A DNA stretch of 64,000 bases from Neoceratodus forsteri (taxonomy: Eukaryota; Chordata; Ceratodontiformes; Ceratodontidae): contig CM057456.1 in the NCBI GenBank assembly GCA_016271365.2, positions 614,301,501 through 614,365,500 of the forward strand, written 5' to 3'. Position numbers and translations under genes: made by a program. Each line of letters starts with the position of its first letter. The first letter of the stretch is position 1. Below the pieces are notes generated by a model that was given only the letters and a program-made list of their open reading frames with translations, was not told the DNA's origin and ran no database searches. Positions 34,371 to 44,530 of this stretch are shown here, in pieces.

Positions 34371-35596
34371 CAATGGAAATCCTGAGAAGGGGAGAAGGAA
34401 GGTGGTGCCTATGCCGGCGCCTGCATGGAAAAGTGAGAGGGGGTAGGCACGCGGGGTCGACATGATGGCAAAGGCAACAAGAGGGCACCTCGCCATTCGT
34501 GATCCAATCGACCCGGCTCCAGTCCAGGCTCTGAGGCCCGGAGGGCCTGAAATCAGGAACAGAGCCAAGAAAAACTGCAAAGTCAAACCACCTGCTCCAC
34601 AGGAGCAGCCCAGAGGTGAAACTGCCCACCGGAGCTCCTGTGAGGACAGAGATGGAGCTCGGGGTCGAGAATGCAGCCATCGGGAGCGGGGCCAAGAGGA
34701 ACCCACGTAAGTTGGTTCAGGCTCATCGCCCCTCCCGACGAACAACCCTCGTGCAGACGTACCAACGGGCAACTTCTTCTTCCCCCAACGAGGAAGAGGA
34801 GCTCGAGGTTAAGCAGAGCTGGATCCTGGAACCACTAGATTTGTGCTTCCGAGGACTGTCTCCCCCCCGCCAGCACAGGACTGTCCGTAGTCAGACCCCT
34901 CCCTTAATTAAGTTCGGCGGACCGGACACAGCCCCTCTGCCATAAAAACTTTCAAACAAAGTCCTCCTACCGTCACCGCTACCGTCTAAGGATGACTCCG
35001 TTGATGGCAGGAAAGAATTTCTTTTTTTTCTTCATCATAATCTTTTTCTTGTTCGTAAAATAAGAAATTAATACTTAAAAATGAAATTAAACGTTAAAAG
35101 CTGCTGTCGTATACATGAAAACTTTGACTCCGCAGACGAGCGACGTCGACATCCAAGCGCACTCAACGGCGGGAGAAAAGGAACTGAGGCAGTTGAGGGT
35201 CGACGCTGGAGATAGCCTTACACAGGCGCAGGCTGTCTCGCGGTGCCATTTACGCGGGTCCTCTCGCTGGACCCTTCAGAAAATTTTAGGCTCCCCGCTA
35301 TCCTAGCGCCTGGCGCTATCCCACTAGTGTGAATGAGTGATGGAGACTTAATCCAGGAAGATCTGAGCGACGTCGTCATCCAAGCGCACTCGACGGCGGG
35401 AGAAAAGGAACTGAGGCGGTTGGAGGGTCGACGCCAAGACAGCCTAGATAGGCGAAAGCTATTCTCACGGTGCCATGCATGCGTGGTCCTGTCTCGGCGC
35501 TGACCCTTCTGAAAAATGTTGGCTCCGCTTGATCTTAGCGCCTCTGGCGCTATCCCAATAGTGTGAATGAGTGATAGAGACATAGTCCTGGAAGAT

Positions 35597-37376
35597 CAAT
35601 AACTCTACTACTGAGACCTTCAATTTTGGGTAAAAACAAATAAAAAGGGTTAGTGTGTTTGTCTGAGTTGGCTGAAGTGAATTGTTATCTGTGCAGTTAT
35701 CTAGGTGTAGAAGGAGCTGTAAAACAGGGGGAGTGGCTTAACCAGAAGGAAGTCAGGTGTTTAGGATTTAAAAAACTGCCCTAGATAGCTTCTGGCAGAG
35801 AACAGCAAGAGGAAAGAGGTGCTGTTAGAACTATACTTCTCTACTGGGGCTATATTGCCCTCCTCTTCCCTCCACTCTTAGCCAGTTCTACTTTTTATAA
35901 GCAGAGGATTTGACTGACAACAGGAACTTCCTGTTTAGGAGCAGGAAGGGAGTGATCACAGAGCCACAAAAGGCTCACCATCCTAGAAGGAAAAAGAGTA
36001 GCTCCCCCCCAAGCTGCTGGAGGTGTGACTCTGAGCAAGTAAGGAGACTACTGAGAAATATATAGGAACTTCCTGTCTCAGAACAGGAAGATCAGGAGCT
36101 TTAAGGGCATGGAGGCAGTAGGTAAGTAGGGAGGGGAAAAAAAAAAATATATATAAAGAAATAATAATAAATAAATAAACAAAGGAAAAAGTAAGTATTC
36201 AAAACAACAGTTAAGGGGCCAGAAATAAGACATGATGGGAGTAGTGCAGTGGCTGTGGAGCAGCAGTCTTCCGGGAGACATTCTGGAGGATGCAGTGTTG
36301 TCCCATCTGTAGGCACCTCTCTGGGCTGAGGGAGGAGGTTGCTCATCTCCAGGCCGAGTTGGCCAGGAATTGGGGGACTGCCTCTCTCACCCAAGGACCA
36401 ACAGGGCCACCGCCGCTGCCTCAGAGGTTGCCAAGAAAGAGGAGCGGTTGGACCACAGTGGGCTCAGGGAGGGTGAGGGTGATGGAACAGAGGCGCATCT
36501 CTCCAGTCGTACCTCTCCACTATTCATATGCCACTCTGACAGAGTGTGGTTCCTCTATAGAGGCACCCGCAGTGGAGACCAAGGAGGATGTCTGGAACCT
36601 CCACAAAGGAGACCCACAGAAGGGTGGCATATGATCCCACAGGGGAAAGAAACAACTCCTGGTGGGGGACTCCATTGTTAGGAGGGTAGAACTGGGGGAG
36701 GAAGGGGGGAGAGAGGGAGGTGAGGTGCCTGCCAGGCGCCATGGCTTGCAGGGACAGGGAGCGAATCCTCAGGATCGCGGGAGCAGCTGCATGGGGGAAG
36801 GAGTTGGATGTCATTGTCCACCTAGGAACAAATGACCTGGCTAGGAAAGGGATCAAAACAGTGCAGGAGGAGCTTGTGGAGTTGGGGAGGGGGCCTTAGA
36901 CAAGTAGCATGCATGGTAACCTTTTCGGAGGTGCTGCCTGTCTATGGCATGGGTGAAGCAAGGGTGCTCCACACCATGGGATTCAATCAGTGGTTGAAAA
37001 ACTGGTGCAGAGCTCAGAGGTTTGGCTTCATTGGGGACTGAGGATCCACCTGGAGTGATGCAGGCCTATACTGGCACGATGGTCTGCATCTGCCCAGGAG
37101 GGGAACCAGGATCCTAGTTGATAGGTTTAAATGCTTCATTGGCAAGCATTTAAACTAGCTAAGGAGGAGGCATTGGAAAAGAGCAGGGGAATCCTAGCCC
37201 CCACCCCCCCAAAAAAATAAAAATCAGGGTAGTTAGTGAATTAAACACCAAGATAGAGACGTCAATAGGGAGAAGGGCAGGGGTAAATGGAGAAAACAAC
37301 AAAGGCAGTAAAGACAGGGATGGGGCAAAAAGGGGGTAAGGCCATCAAGAAATGGAGGGTAATGAGTACCAATGCC
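35597..37376 (+). mobile_element. CR1/L2-like LINE, 5' half with ORF1
   Basis: Continues the LINE interrupted at 27373. 35597-36230 is 5' UTR-like, including the repeated 'gaggtgctgttagaac' unit. ORF1 remnants follow. After about 37160 the sequence is non-coding up to the junction with a DIRS fragment at 37377; ORF2 is missing. It differs in strand from the LINE at 44531-46385. Confidence 0.65.
36240..37160 (+). pseudogene. LINE ORF1 with esterase-like domain
   Basis: An N-terminal piece at 36290 has C-C-P-I-C-R-H-L-S-G-L-R-E-E-V, a short Cys motif plus coiled coil. Downstream, in shifted frames, G-D-S near 36665, H-L-G-T-N-D-L-A-R-K-G near 36820 and D-G-L-H-L near 37080 are the three blocks of a GDSL/SGNH esterase as found in ORF1 of CR1/L2 LINEs. 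Frameshifts between blocks inactivate it. The protein would bind element RNA; the role of the esterase is not settled. Confidence 0.72.
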
Positions 37377-38032
37377 TGGCCACAGCTAGACTACTAGAGG
37401 CCGAGGCTCCCTCCTCTTCGGCCCATATAGAATTGGGAGGGGACCCGGAGGAAAGGCCGAGAGAACATGGTTTGGCCAGCTGAGTGCGTGCCCGACCCCC
37501 GAATGTCGGGGGAGCTCGCCCCACTTTCCAAGCACGTTGTTCAATGACCCAGCTTATGGAGAAACAGGTGTCGTGATGACCATGTCGTGGAAGCGGCCAA
37601 GACACGAAGGCAACGGGTCGCGTTGGTCGGTGACTGAGCATTTTCGCCGCATGGGCAACTGGCCGAATGGGGGGGACATCCTGTCTTTGAAGATTTCTTG
37701 CTCTCCAACCGAGACATGACCTACGGAGAAAAAAAACACCAAACAAGACTCTACGTCGCAATATAACAAAAGTAATGGAACGATCTTACTGGGCGACGTC
37801 GAGTGTGGCTAACAGAACCGGCAAGAGGGAGCTGACGGACTACGGCACCAAGAAAACGACATGGGGTCGATGGAAAAATTGGCTGCGAAGCAGGTAGGCC
37901 TCAGATTTCTTCTCTCGAAGCTCTCACGAGATGACCTCAACAGCGGGAAACGAACTGGCGGGAGAGTGGAGTCGACAGCACATAACGGCCAACCCATGAT
38001 GAACGGTAAAGATTTACACAGATGAGATGAAG
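37377..38032 (-). mobile_element. 5' end fragment of a gag-only family element
   Basis: The minus strand start M-S-R-L-E-S-K-K-S-S-K-T-G at 37717 leads to C-P-C-G-E-N, and R-A-P-P-T-F-G-G (about 37490-37520) matches S-R-A-P-P-T-F-G-G of E8. The right end, 'gatgaacggtaaagatttacacagatgagat' at about 38000-38032, is a diverged ITR end. The left side is cut at LINE sequence. It is a fourth, partial copy of the family. Confidence 0.65.
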
Positions 38033-38148
38033 GGGACGCAATCTGAAGACAGAGGTGGGACGCCTCAGCTGGACGGTGATCCAGCTTCTGCTACTCCTTG
38101 TCCTGGGTGGGGGGGGGAACTGTCCACATCCCTGACATTGCCCATCTT

Positions 38149-39642
38149 TTAAAAGACAGAGTCTGCCACAAAGCCCTCAGCCAAGGAATGATCTGACAAA
38201 CCAGAGAGCAAACTGGTCAGGAAAGCATAACTGCAAACCATGTGTGTCGCGGGCACCAGGCAGGAAACCGGGTGCTGCAGGAGCTCCAGGACTGGGCCCA
38301 GAATAGCCTCAGCTACTGGAAAGGCGACCCTCAGAGAATCATCCTGGTCCAGGACCTCCGTGAGGGGGTATTTGGTCCTCTTCCGGACCAGCTCCAAGGG
38401 GATCTCCATCGATTCAGAGATCAACTGGAGCAATATCCCGAAGGACAGTGGACTATGTTCAGTGGTCAGGTCTTCGGTCAAATCATGGTTGAAGCCTGGG
38501 GTCCTGGAGGATTGCAAAGAGAACCCATCAGAGTCCAAAGACTCCTCAAAGACCACTCTCAGCCACCCTCCCCCCCCCCCAGGACCACACTAGACTCATC
38601 TGAGTGGGTGATCTCGACTGACAACCAACTGGGGAAGCTGGCAGCCGGGCAGGGAGTCTTGTTTGGAGCCCCCTGTAAGGGCTGCTTAGGTAGCAGCTCC
38701 AACCTAATTGGTGGAGAGGCTGGGGCCAGAGACACTGGGCTTGGCCGGATTGGCGTGGGCTGGACTGGGAGACCAGGGAAGCACAGAGGCCAGGGGAATA
38801 TGCCTACCTTAACCAAGGACCCATTTCTGCCACATGAGCTCCTCATAGTGCTGACTCAGCTTATGACAAAGGCTCTTGTTTTCCGAAAATGAACAGAAGG
38901 AATAGTGCCGACGGCACTTCTCGGCCGAAGGTAAAGTACAGAAACATGAGAAGTCTCTTGACTACGATCTCGACCGAGACCTAGATCTCAACCAACAACA
39001 ACAGCATTGACAACGAGGAGAAACAGGAGGAGGGGCCGTGTACAAGACATGTACTGCTGCGGGGCCCCAGAAGGTGTTAACTCCTGGGAGGAGATAGTCT
39101 GGTTGACTGACTGCTCCTGACCCTCCTGGGAGAGAATCAAAAGGACCAGAGTCCTTGAGACAGTCATTCTTCAACCCCCTCAAGAAGGGGGTCGACCGCG
39201 TTGATAAAAATCTCGACTGGCTGGTTGGACGGGTTCACGGCCAACAAGCTCAGTGGGGGGGGGGCACTGTGGGGCTAGAGACCTGACCCACAACCAGAAC
39301 AGGCTCGGCTGAGGCCGAGTGCTTGACAGACGTCGAGCAGTTGAGGGAATCACAGGAGTGGGAAGAGCGCGCTCATTCCCCATCCCATAAACAACAGCAG
39401 CCCTCCCCGAGAGTTTGAAGGGATTGGCACATTCATGATATATACCCCGATGCTGGCCCTGACCGTGAGCAGTGTGGATGCCAATGAAGAACCCACTGCA
39501 GCCTGAGCTGTTGCCTCTTCTATGGCCGCAAGCTGAGAGGCCAAGCTCACAGCCACAGGCACCACCTTATGTGTGTCCTTGGAGCAAAAGGGGGGGGGGG
39601 GACTCCCATTCGTCCGCCTGCCCAAGGAGGAGGTGGGCATAA
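38149..39642 (-). pseudogene. H1 gag, middle and C-terminal parts
   Basis: The best segment, 38149-38556, reads L-L-Q-L-I-S-E-S-M-E-I-P, A-E-A-I-L-G-P-V-L-E-L-L and P-V-S-C-L-V-P-A-T-H, which I recognise as the capsid-like part of vertebrate DIRS Gag. 39350-39642 is a Ser/Ala-rich region with S-L-A-S-Q-L-A-A-I-E-E-A. Frames shift several times. Its N-terminus is on the far side of E7. Confidence 0.6.
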
Positions 39643-40902
39643 ATGCAAATTACGTATCTACCATAATTCTTGATCTTCCTGTGTAACTTCACCATTTATC
39701 ATTGGTGGATACCAGCTGGAGGCACAGGACCACACGGGAAGCTTTGCTTTAGAAAAAGCTTAACTGCTTTAAGAAGGAAGGACGACATCTGAGACTGTGC
39801 CGCCCTCGAAGCTGACACATTGCATAGCGCTCATGGGTTGGTCAGTAACCAACGCCGTTCCTTCCATTCCCTCAGTTCTGCTCACTGGAGAGGAAGGCGG
39901 ATAAGAGAAAATAAGGACGGAGGGTGGGCAAGGTAGCCCAAAGGGACAGCAAAAGGAAAGAATATGAACTGAAAAAGGAGTAAGCCGACAGGAGAGGACA
40001 GATGATTTTTTTTTTTTTTTTACTACTGGGCCTCAGAGGGTGTGGACTGGGGTCCCAACCTCTGGCAGAACTCTGAAAAGGAGAAGGAAAGAATTAGAAG
40101 AAAGTGAAACGAAGGGGGAGGATAATAATAATACTCCCTCGCACCGTCCCCTGTGGCCTGATCAACTGATGTTGTTTGGCTTGACCCTCTTGATGAGAAG
40201 CCGCTGTGCTCCCCCTTTCATTTTTTTGGTTTTAAGAAACCTCAGGGCACAGCCCAGGGGCTGGGTACCTGAAATATAGGAGAGAGATCTCACCCTTGCC
40301 AAGAAAAGAGATTGGCAGGAGACACAGCAGACAACAGTTTTAGGTCTACTAGGGAAACACCAGTCCTAGTGCCCCTTTCTCTCCCTCCATTTTTTGGCTG
40401 GGGTGTCCAGAGATAACCCCCGCCCAGCCTTAGACAGGGTCCCCTTAAGGACCCAGGGTAGAAAGAAGATCCTGTATCTAACCCCACCAAGGAGGTGACA
40501 TGACAAGACAGGACCATATAGGTTTCCTGATCCTGGTGTCAGAAGGACTTGAGCTTCTAGCAGTGGGCCTCCGAAGGGGGCCCATCGCTAAAAGGCAGAA
40601 AACAAGATATATTGGGTCCCCAATCCCGACAGAGAACCAGAGAGTATCCCACAGAGGTGGGGTACTAGCAGTGAAGCCAACCCTGGCACTGCATACAAAA
40701 GGAGCCCCACGGAACCAAGGAAAGGGCCAGAGCCCACTACTTGCGCACCCCCCCCCCCAAGGTGGGCCCCTGTTGCTTCCAGAAAGTGACAAGGGACCTG
40801 GAGGTACCAGTGGAATGGAGCCCACAACTGGCCTCAACTGGAGGGACAATCAGGGAGGAGGCACTGCTCAGAGGCTGAGGCCCATGAGGGGATGGAAGGT
40901 GG
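39643..40902. repeat. E7 3' ITR and 3' non-coding region
   Basis: The extension 39643-39672 has palindrome arms aattacg and cataatt (one CpG-type change). ITR to about 39880. A purine-rich tract (about 39890-40000) is homologous to those of E3 and E8, then a T run (40005-40021). 40022-40902 holds no gene I can support. Confidence 0.75.
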
Positions 40903-41010
40903 GAAGCAGTGATGAATGGTGAAATATACAGGAAGATCAAGAATTACAGTAGGTACATAATTTACTTATCTCCCCTGTATCAATCTTCACCATTCATCAT
41001 TGGTGGGTGA
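40903..41010. repeat. E7 internal complementary region (ICR)
   Basis: 'gtgatgaatggtgaaatatac' ... 'taggtacataattta' joined to 'cttatctcccctgtatcaatc'. It is more diverged at the join than in other copies. Confidence 0.75.
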
Positions 41011-41060
41011 GTATCAAGCCCACAAAGTAGACCAGTACCTCCCTGAAGGCTGGACCACTT

Positions 41061-43623
41061 TCAGCTCCTCGTGGGGACGGCCCAGTGCAGGTTTGGCAAG
41101 ACTTGCCTTTCACTGAGAATCAAGACGGACATTCTGACCAGCAGGAGAGGGAGGGCACCCAGACAGTTCCCGCCTGGCTCTTCAGGAGAAAAACTGCGCC
41201 CCCGGGAAAGCAAGACAGTCACCCTACACCAGGCCAGGGGTGACAACCGGGATAGGCGAAGCCATGCAGTCTGCCTAAGGCAGACTTCCGATCCCATCAG
41301 GCTGGAAGTTACCATGCTGTCATCACAGGACACCCGTGCCTGGTGTCTTACTAGCTCCAGACCCCTTGTGGTGATGACAATGGCTCGCCTGGTCACCTCG
41401 CAATCAGGCAAGGCCGCAAAGAAAGTACCCGTTGCGGCCCACAGGTGCCTTACAGAGGTTACTACGTGTGCCTGATGTGCTGCTATAGCCAATAGGAGAC
41501 GAGCTAGGGCAGAAACCCTCGTGCTCCAGCGACTGAACTCTGCAGAGCACGCATCCAGAGGACAGTCTCCTGTAAGGTGCAGACGCCCAGAAGGGGTGTC
41601 CAGCCACTCCAGACCCGAGGAGGGGTGGGGCAAAGACCTCGAGGGGGCTGGCAGTCCCCTGGAGCAGGGAAAGAGGAAGCAGGTGACTGCCAGGCACTGT
41701 ACAACTCCTCCACAAAGGGTCAAGGCCACAGAGGAATGATCAGAGACTCCAGCCTATATTCTCCAAGGAATACACAAGTCGCACGCTCGGTATTGCGGCT
41801 TTGAAAGGGGACAGATTGAGCTCCGTCAGCCTCATTGAGTGAAATCACTGCTATGCAGTGAAATCAGCATCTGATGAGTGATATAAAGGGGGTTCCTCTT
41901 CCTCCAAGGAAGAAGCTGACGAAGCGGAGCTCTGCATAGGGAATGATGGAGCTATATCCAGAGATGAGAAAACCATCTCGTCCATGGCCCTATTTAGAAC
42001 TGAGGGAACGAATCCGCTGCAGCCCTATACTCTTCCCAGGTGAGGGGCCCAAAGGGACCAGAGAGACGTGGGAGAAGGGGAAGAGGATGCGTAGTGGACC
42101 TGGGCTGGTAAGTGTTGTCCTGAGGGACCTGATCCGTTCTGCTAGGATCAGGAGCATGAGCAGGGGACCCCTCTACCGTGAGGGGGATGTGCTGCCCAGA
42201 ATCCCCCTGCTGTTGAACCACCCCAAAGTCAGCAGAAGGGGGGAACCCTAATGAGGGAGACCCCTGGTGAGGAGACCGGAGCCCAGCATGCCCAACAAGG
42301 AGGCCGCCGTCCCCACCTGATGCAGGACTCCGGCCCCCAGGAGGAGTGGCTGGATGCACGCTCTGGCTCTGTCCATGGGTGGCCAAAGCCAGCAGAGTGA
42401 GGCGAGGCCCAGCCCCCCAGTAAAGGACAGAGACCTGCCCCTTGAGTGAGGTCTTCTAGCAGCCAACGACCTAAGAGATGGGGAGGGGAAGTGAGAAGTC
42501 GATCTCTAGGTTGACCTCCGTCTCCTCCCACTCTGAAACGGCACCGAAAGGGGAGTTGGTGGCTGCACTGGGCCCCAAAGTGGCACTGTCACCAAGAGTG
42601 GTGCACGAAATGGCACCAGAACCCTCCATGGCACCGACATTGGAGCCAACCCCAAACAGAGTGCCGACCTTGGCACCAACGGCGGCACCACTGCCTGCCA
42701 TGGCACTGACATCAAAATCGACGCTGACCCCGATGCCAACACTGGGAATGGCACTGACCGCTGTGCTGACCCTGTACACGGCGCTGTCGGCAAGTGCGGC
42801 ACCATCGGCCCGCCCCCAGGCGTGATGCCGCATGCAGCGTCAACACCAGAGGTGGCACCAAAAATGGCATTAGAGTCCCCAGCGGCACCGACTGACAGAG
42901 ACCTGGGTTTCATCGAGTTCAGTGTCAACATCCAGGTCGGATTCTCTCAAAGACCCTGAGCAGAATCCATCACTTCCCGAATCTGAGGGGGAGACAACAG
43001 AAACAACCAGGGAAGCGACCCAGTCACCGTACCAGTCCAGACACCGAGAACGGTGTTAGGAAGGGACTCCGCGGCAGTGGGAAGAGGGTCCTGCTCACCG
43101 ACCCCGGAACTGAGGTCAGGAGCAGAGACCACCCCAAAGGGGCATCCGGTGTAGGCCCCATGTGTAGCTGGGGCCTCGACACTGGGGTGTGCTAGTTCTC
43201 CAAGGGAGAACCAGGCCTGGAGCGGCCAGCAGCCAATCCCCCTGTAGAAGGCCGACCGAACCCTGACTGCTCTCCCAGATGCTGAGGCTCAGCAGGATGC
43301 AAGCCCTCAGCTGCCTGCTCTCTTCAGGTGCATTTAGCCTCAGGGGAAAGCCCGGGGGCCAGGCTTAAAGACCTTACCTTGGTGGCCTGTGTGTGTTGCT
43401 TGCCAGCAAAGGTTGGAGGATCATGTCCCAACTTTGCCACGCACAGTTCTAGGGTGCAGTAGTCCATGCTGAAGCAGGCATCGCATCTGTCCATGTCATG
43501 ATCTGGCCCCAGGCAGGCGAACCACTGATCATGTGGGTCCGTAACGGTGAAGCGACCTCCGCAGGGGCACAGAAGCATGGAGTAGGTGCCCGCCTTAACT
43601 GATTTACGCCCCGAATCAGACAT
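41061..43623 (-). pseudogene. E7 gag (gag-only family)
   Basis: The start M-S-D-S-G-R-K-S-V-K-A-G is at 43623. A Cys/His motif follows: C-P-C-G-G-R-F, D-P-H-D, A-C-L-G-P-D-H-D and C-D-A-C-F-S-M. Then G-H-D-P-P-T-F-A-G, a Gly/Ala/Ser-rich stretch encoded by ggcacc repeats (42540-42890), and a C-terminal block with V-C-L-R-Q-T-A-W-L-R-L-S-R-L-S near 41250-41290. That last block equals T-A-W-L-R-L-S in E8 and corresponds to the pre-tail block of other DIRS Gag proteins. Frameshifts occur throughout. Confidence 0.72.
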
Positions 43624-43712
43624 GACTCGGCCATGATCAACACAATACAAAAAAAATTAATAAAGGAGAAAGCACAACACCGAACTGAACGGTACTGAAA
43701 CTGTGTTGAGAA

Positions 43713-44530
43713 ATGGAAATTACGTACCTACCGTAATTCTTGATCTTCTCTTAAATCTTCACCACTCATTACTGCAGGGTGTAAACTGGAGGTGCACACC
43801 CGCCACGGTAGTTATTTTTTGTTTGGAGGGAGGAGTCTGCGCTGACGGCACCGCCCTCGAGAGTAATGCACTGCGTGGTGCACGAGAGGCGGCCATTAGG
43901 CGCCGCAGACTCCTCCTCCATCCCAGTTCTTTAAGCCGGAGAGGCGAAATAAAGAGGGTTAGAAGAATAAGAGCGAGGCAAGAGAAGAGAGGGAAAGATA
44001 AAGTAAAGGAAAGAAAACAAACTGAAAAAAGAATAAGCCGAAAAGAGGACAGGAAAGAGAAAAATCCTACCCTAAGGGACCGCAGGTCCTGCTTCCTTGG
44101 GCAGCTCTGAGGGAGGAACAGATAAGGGAAAGGAAGAAAGAAGAAAAGGGAAGAAAGAGAGGATGGGATATTGGGAGGGGGGAAAAAATACTGCCACAAA
44201 TCCCGAGTGAAACTGGCTTGAAGCTTATCACCTCAGATCTTAGAGCAAGGAAGCAAGGATCCCTTCAAAGAAAACTGGTTCGGATGGCTCAAACGAACCT
44301 TCTACTCAGCTTGAAATGAGAGAGGCAGATTTCCCTACACCTCCCACTATCCCATTATCCATCACTCAGGCTGAGAGCTCACAGACTGCAAAAGCAAAAT
44401 CTGTTCCGGAGAGGGAGAGCCTCCAACCAGGTAAAGAGAAAAAGACCAACTAGCACTCATATATTTATATGTCAGTGCTGGGGGGAGGGGAAGGTGAAGC
44501 CCCAAGAGAGGGCGACCTCCTGTTAAAGTG
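43713..44530. repeat. E8 3' ITR and purine-rich 3' region
   Basis: Extension 43713-43742 with intact palindrome arms. The ITR proper runs to about 43930 and pairs with about 56040-56247. A purine-rich tract of about 250 bp follows, including 'gggaaaggaagaaagaagaaaagg'-type sequence. No gene is visible. Confidence 0.75.

Larger units (their letters stand above)
31139..35362 (-). mobile_element. E6: family E non-autonomous DIRS element
   Basis: Length 4224 bp, from 'atagaaattacg' to 'atccaggaagat', with ICR at 31538-31643. It is colinear with E4 and E5: YR relic 31645-32650, non-coding 32650-33830, GC repeat 33830-34370, gag leader relic to 34989 (TTA at 34987-34989). It is inserted in the 5' leader of E5, flanks ...gacgaaaa/ctgagcga..., with no target duplication. 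Confidence 0.87.
27374..35596 (-). mobile_element. E5: family E non-autonomous DIRS element, split by E6
   Basis: The left end is 'atggaaattatg', the right end 'gtcctggaagat', and the ICR is at 27768-27872. About 4.0 kb remain when E6 is removed. Interior as in E4: YR relic (27880-28870), non-coding stretch (28870-30060), short GC repeat (30060-30370), gag leader relic (30380-31012, with TTA in place of ATG at 31010-31012). E6 is inserted 127 bp upstream of that start position. It sits in LINE 5' UTR at ...taaagaa/caataact.... Confidence 0.85.

Noticed and set aside
40005..40021. T run as poly-A tail of a minus-strand retrogene or SINE
   Set aside because: No SINE or exon sequence adjoins it and similar T runs occur near 15378 and 33016 in unrelated places; no target duplication seen.
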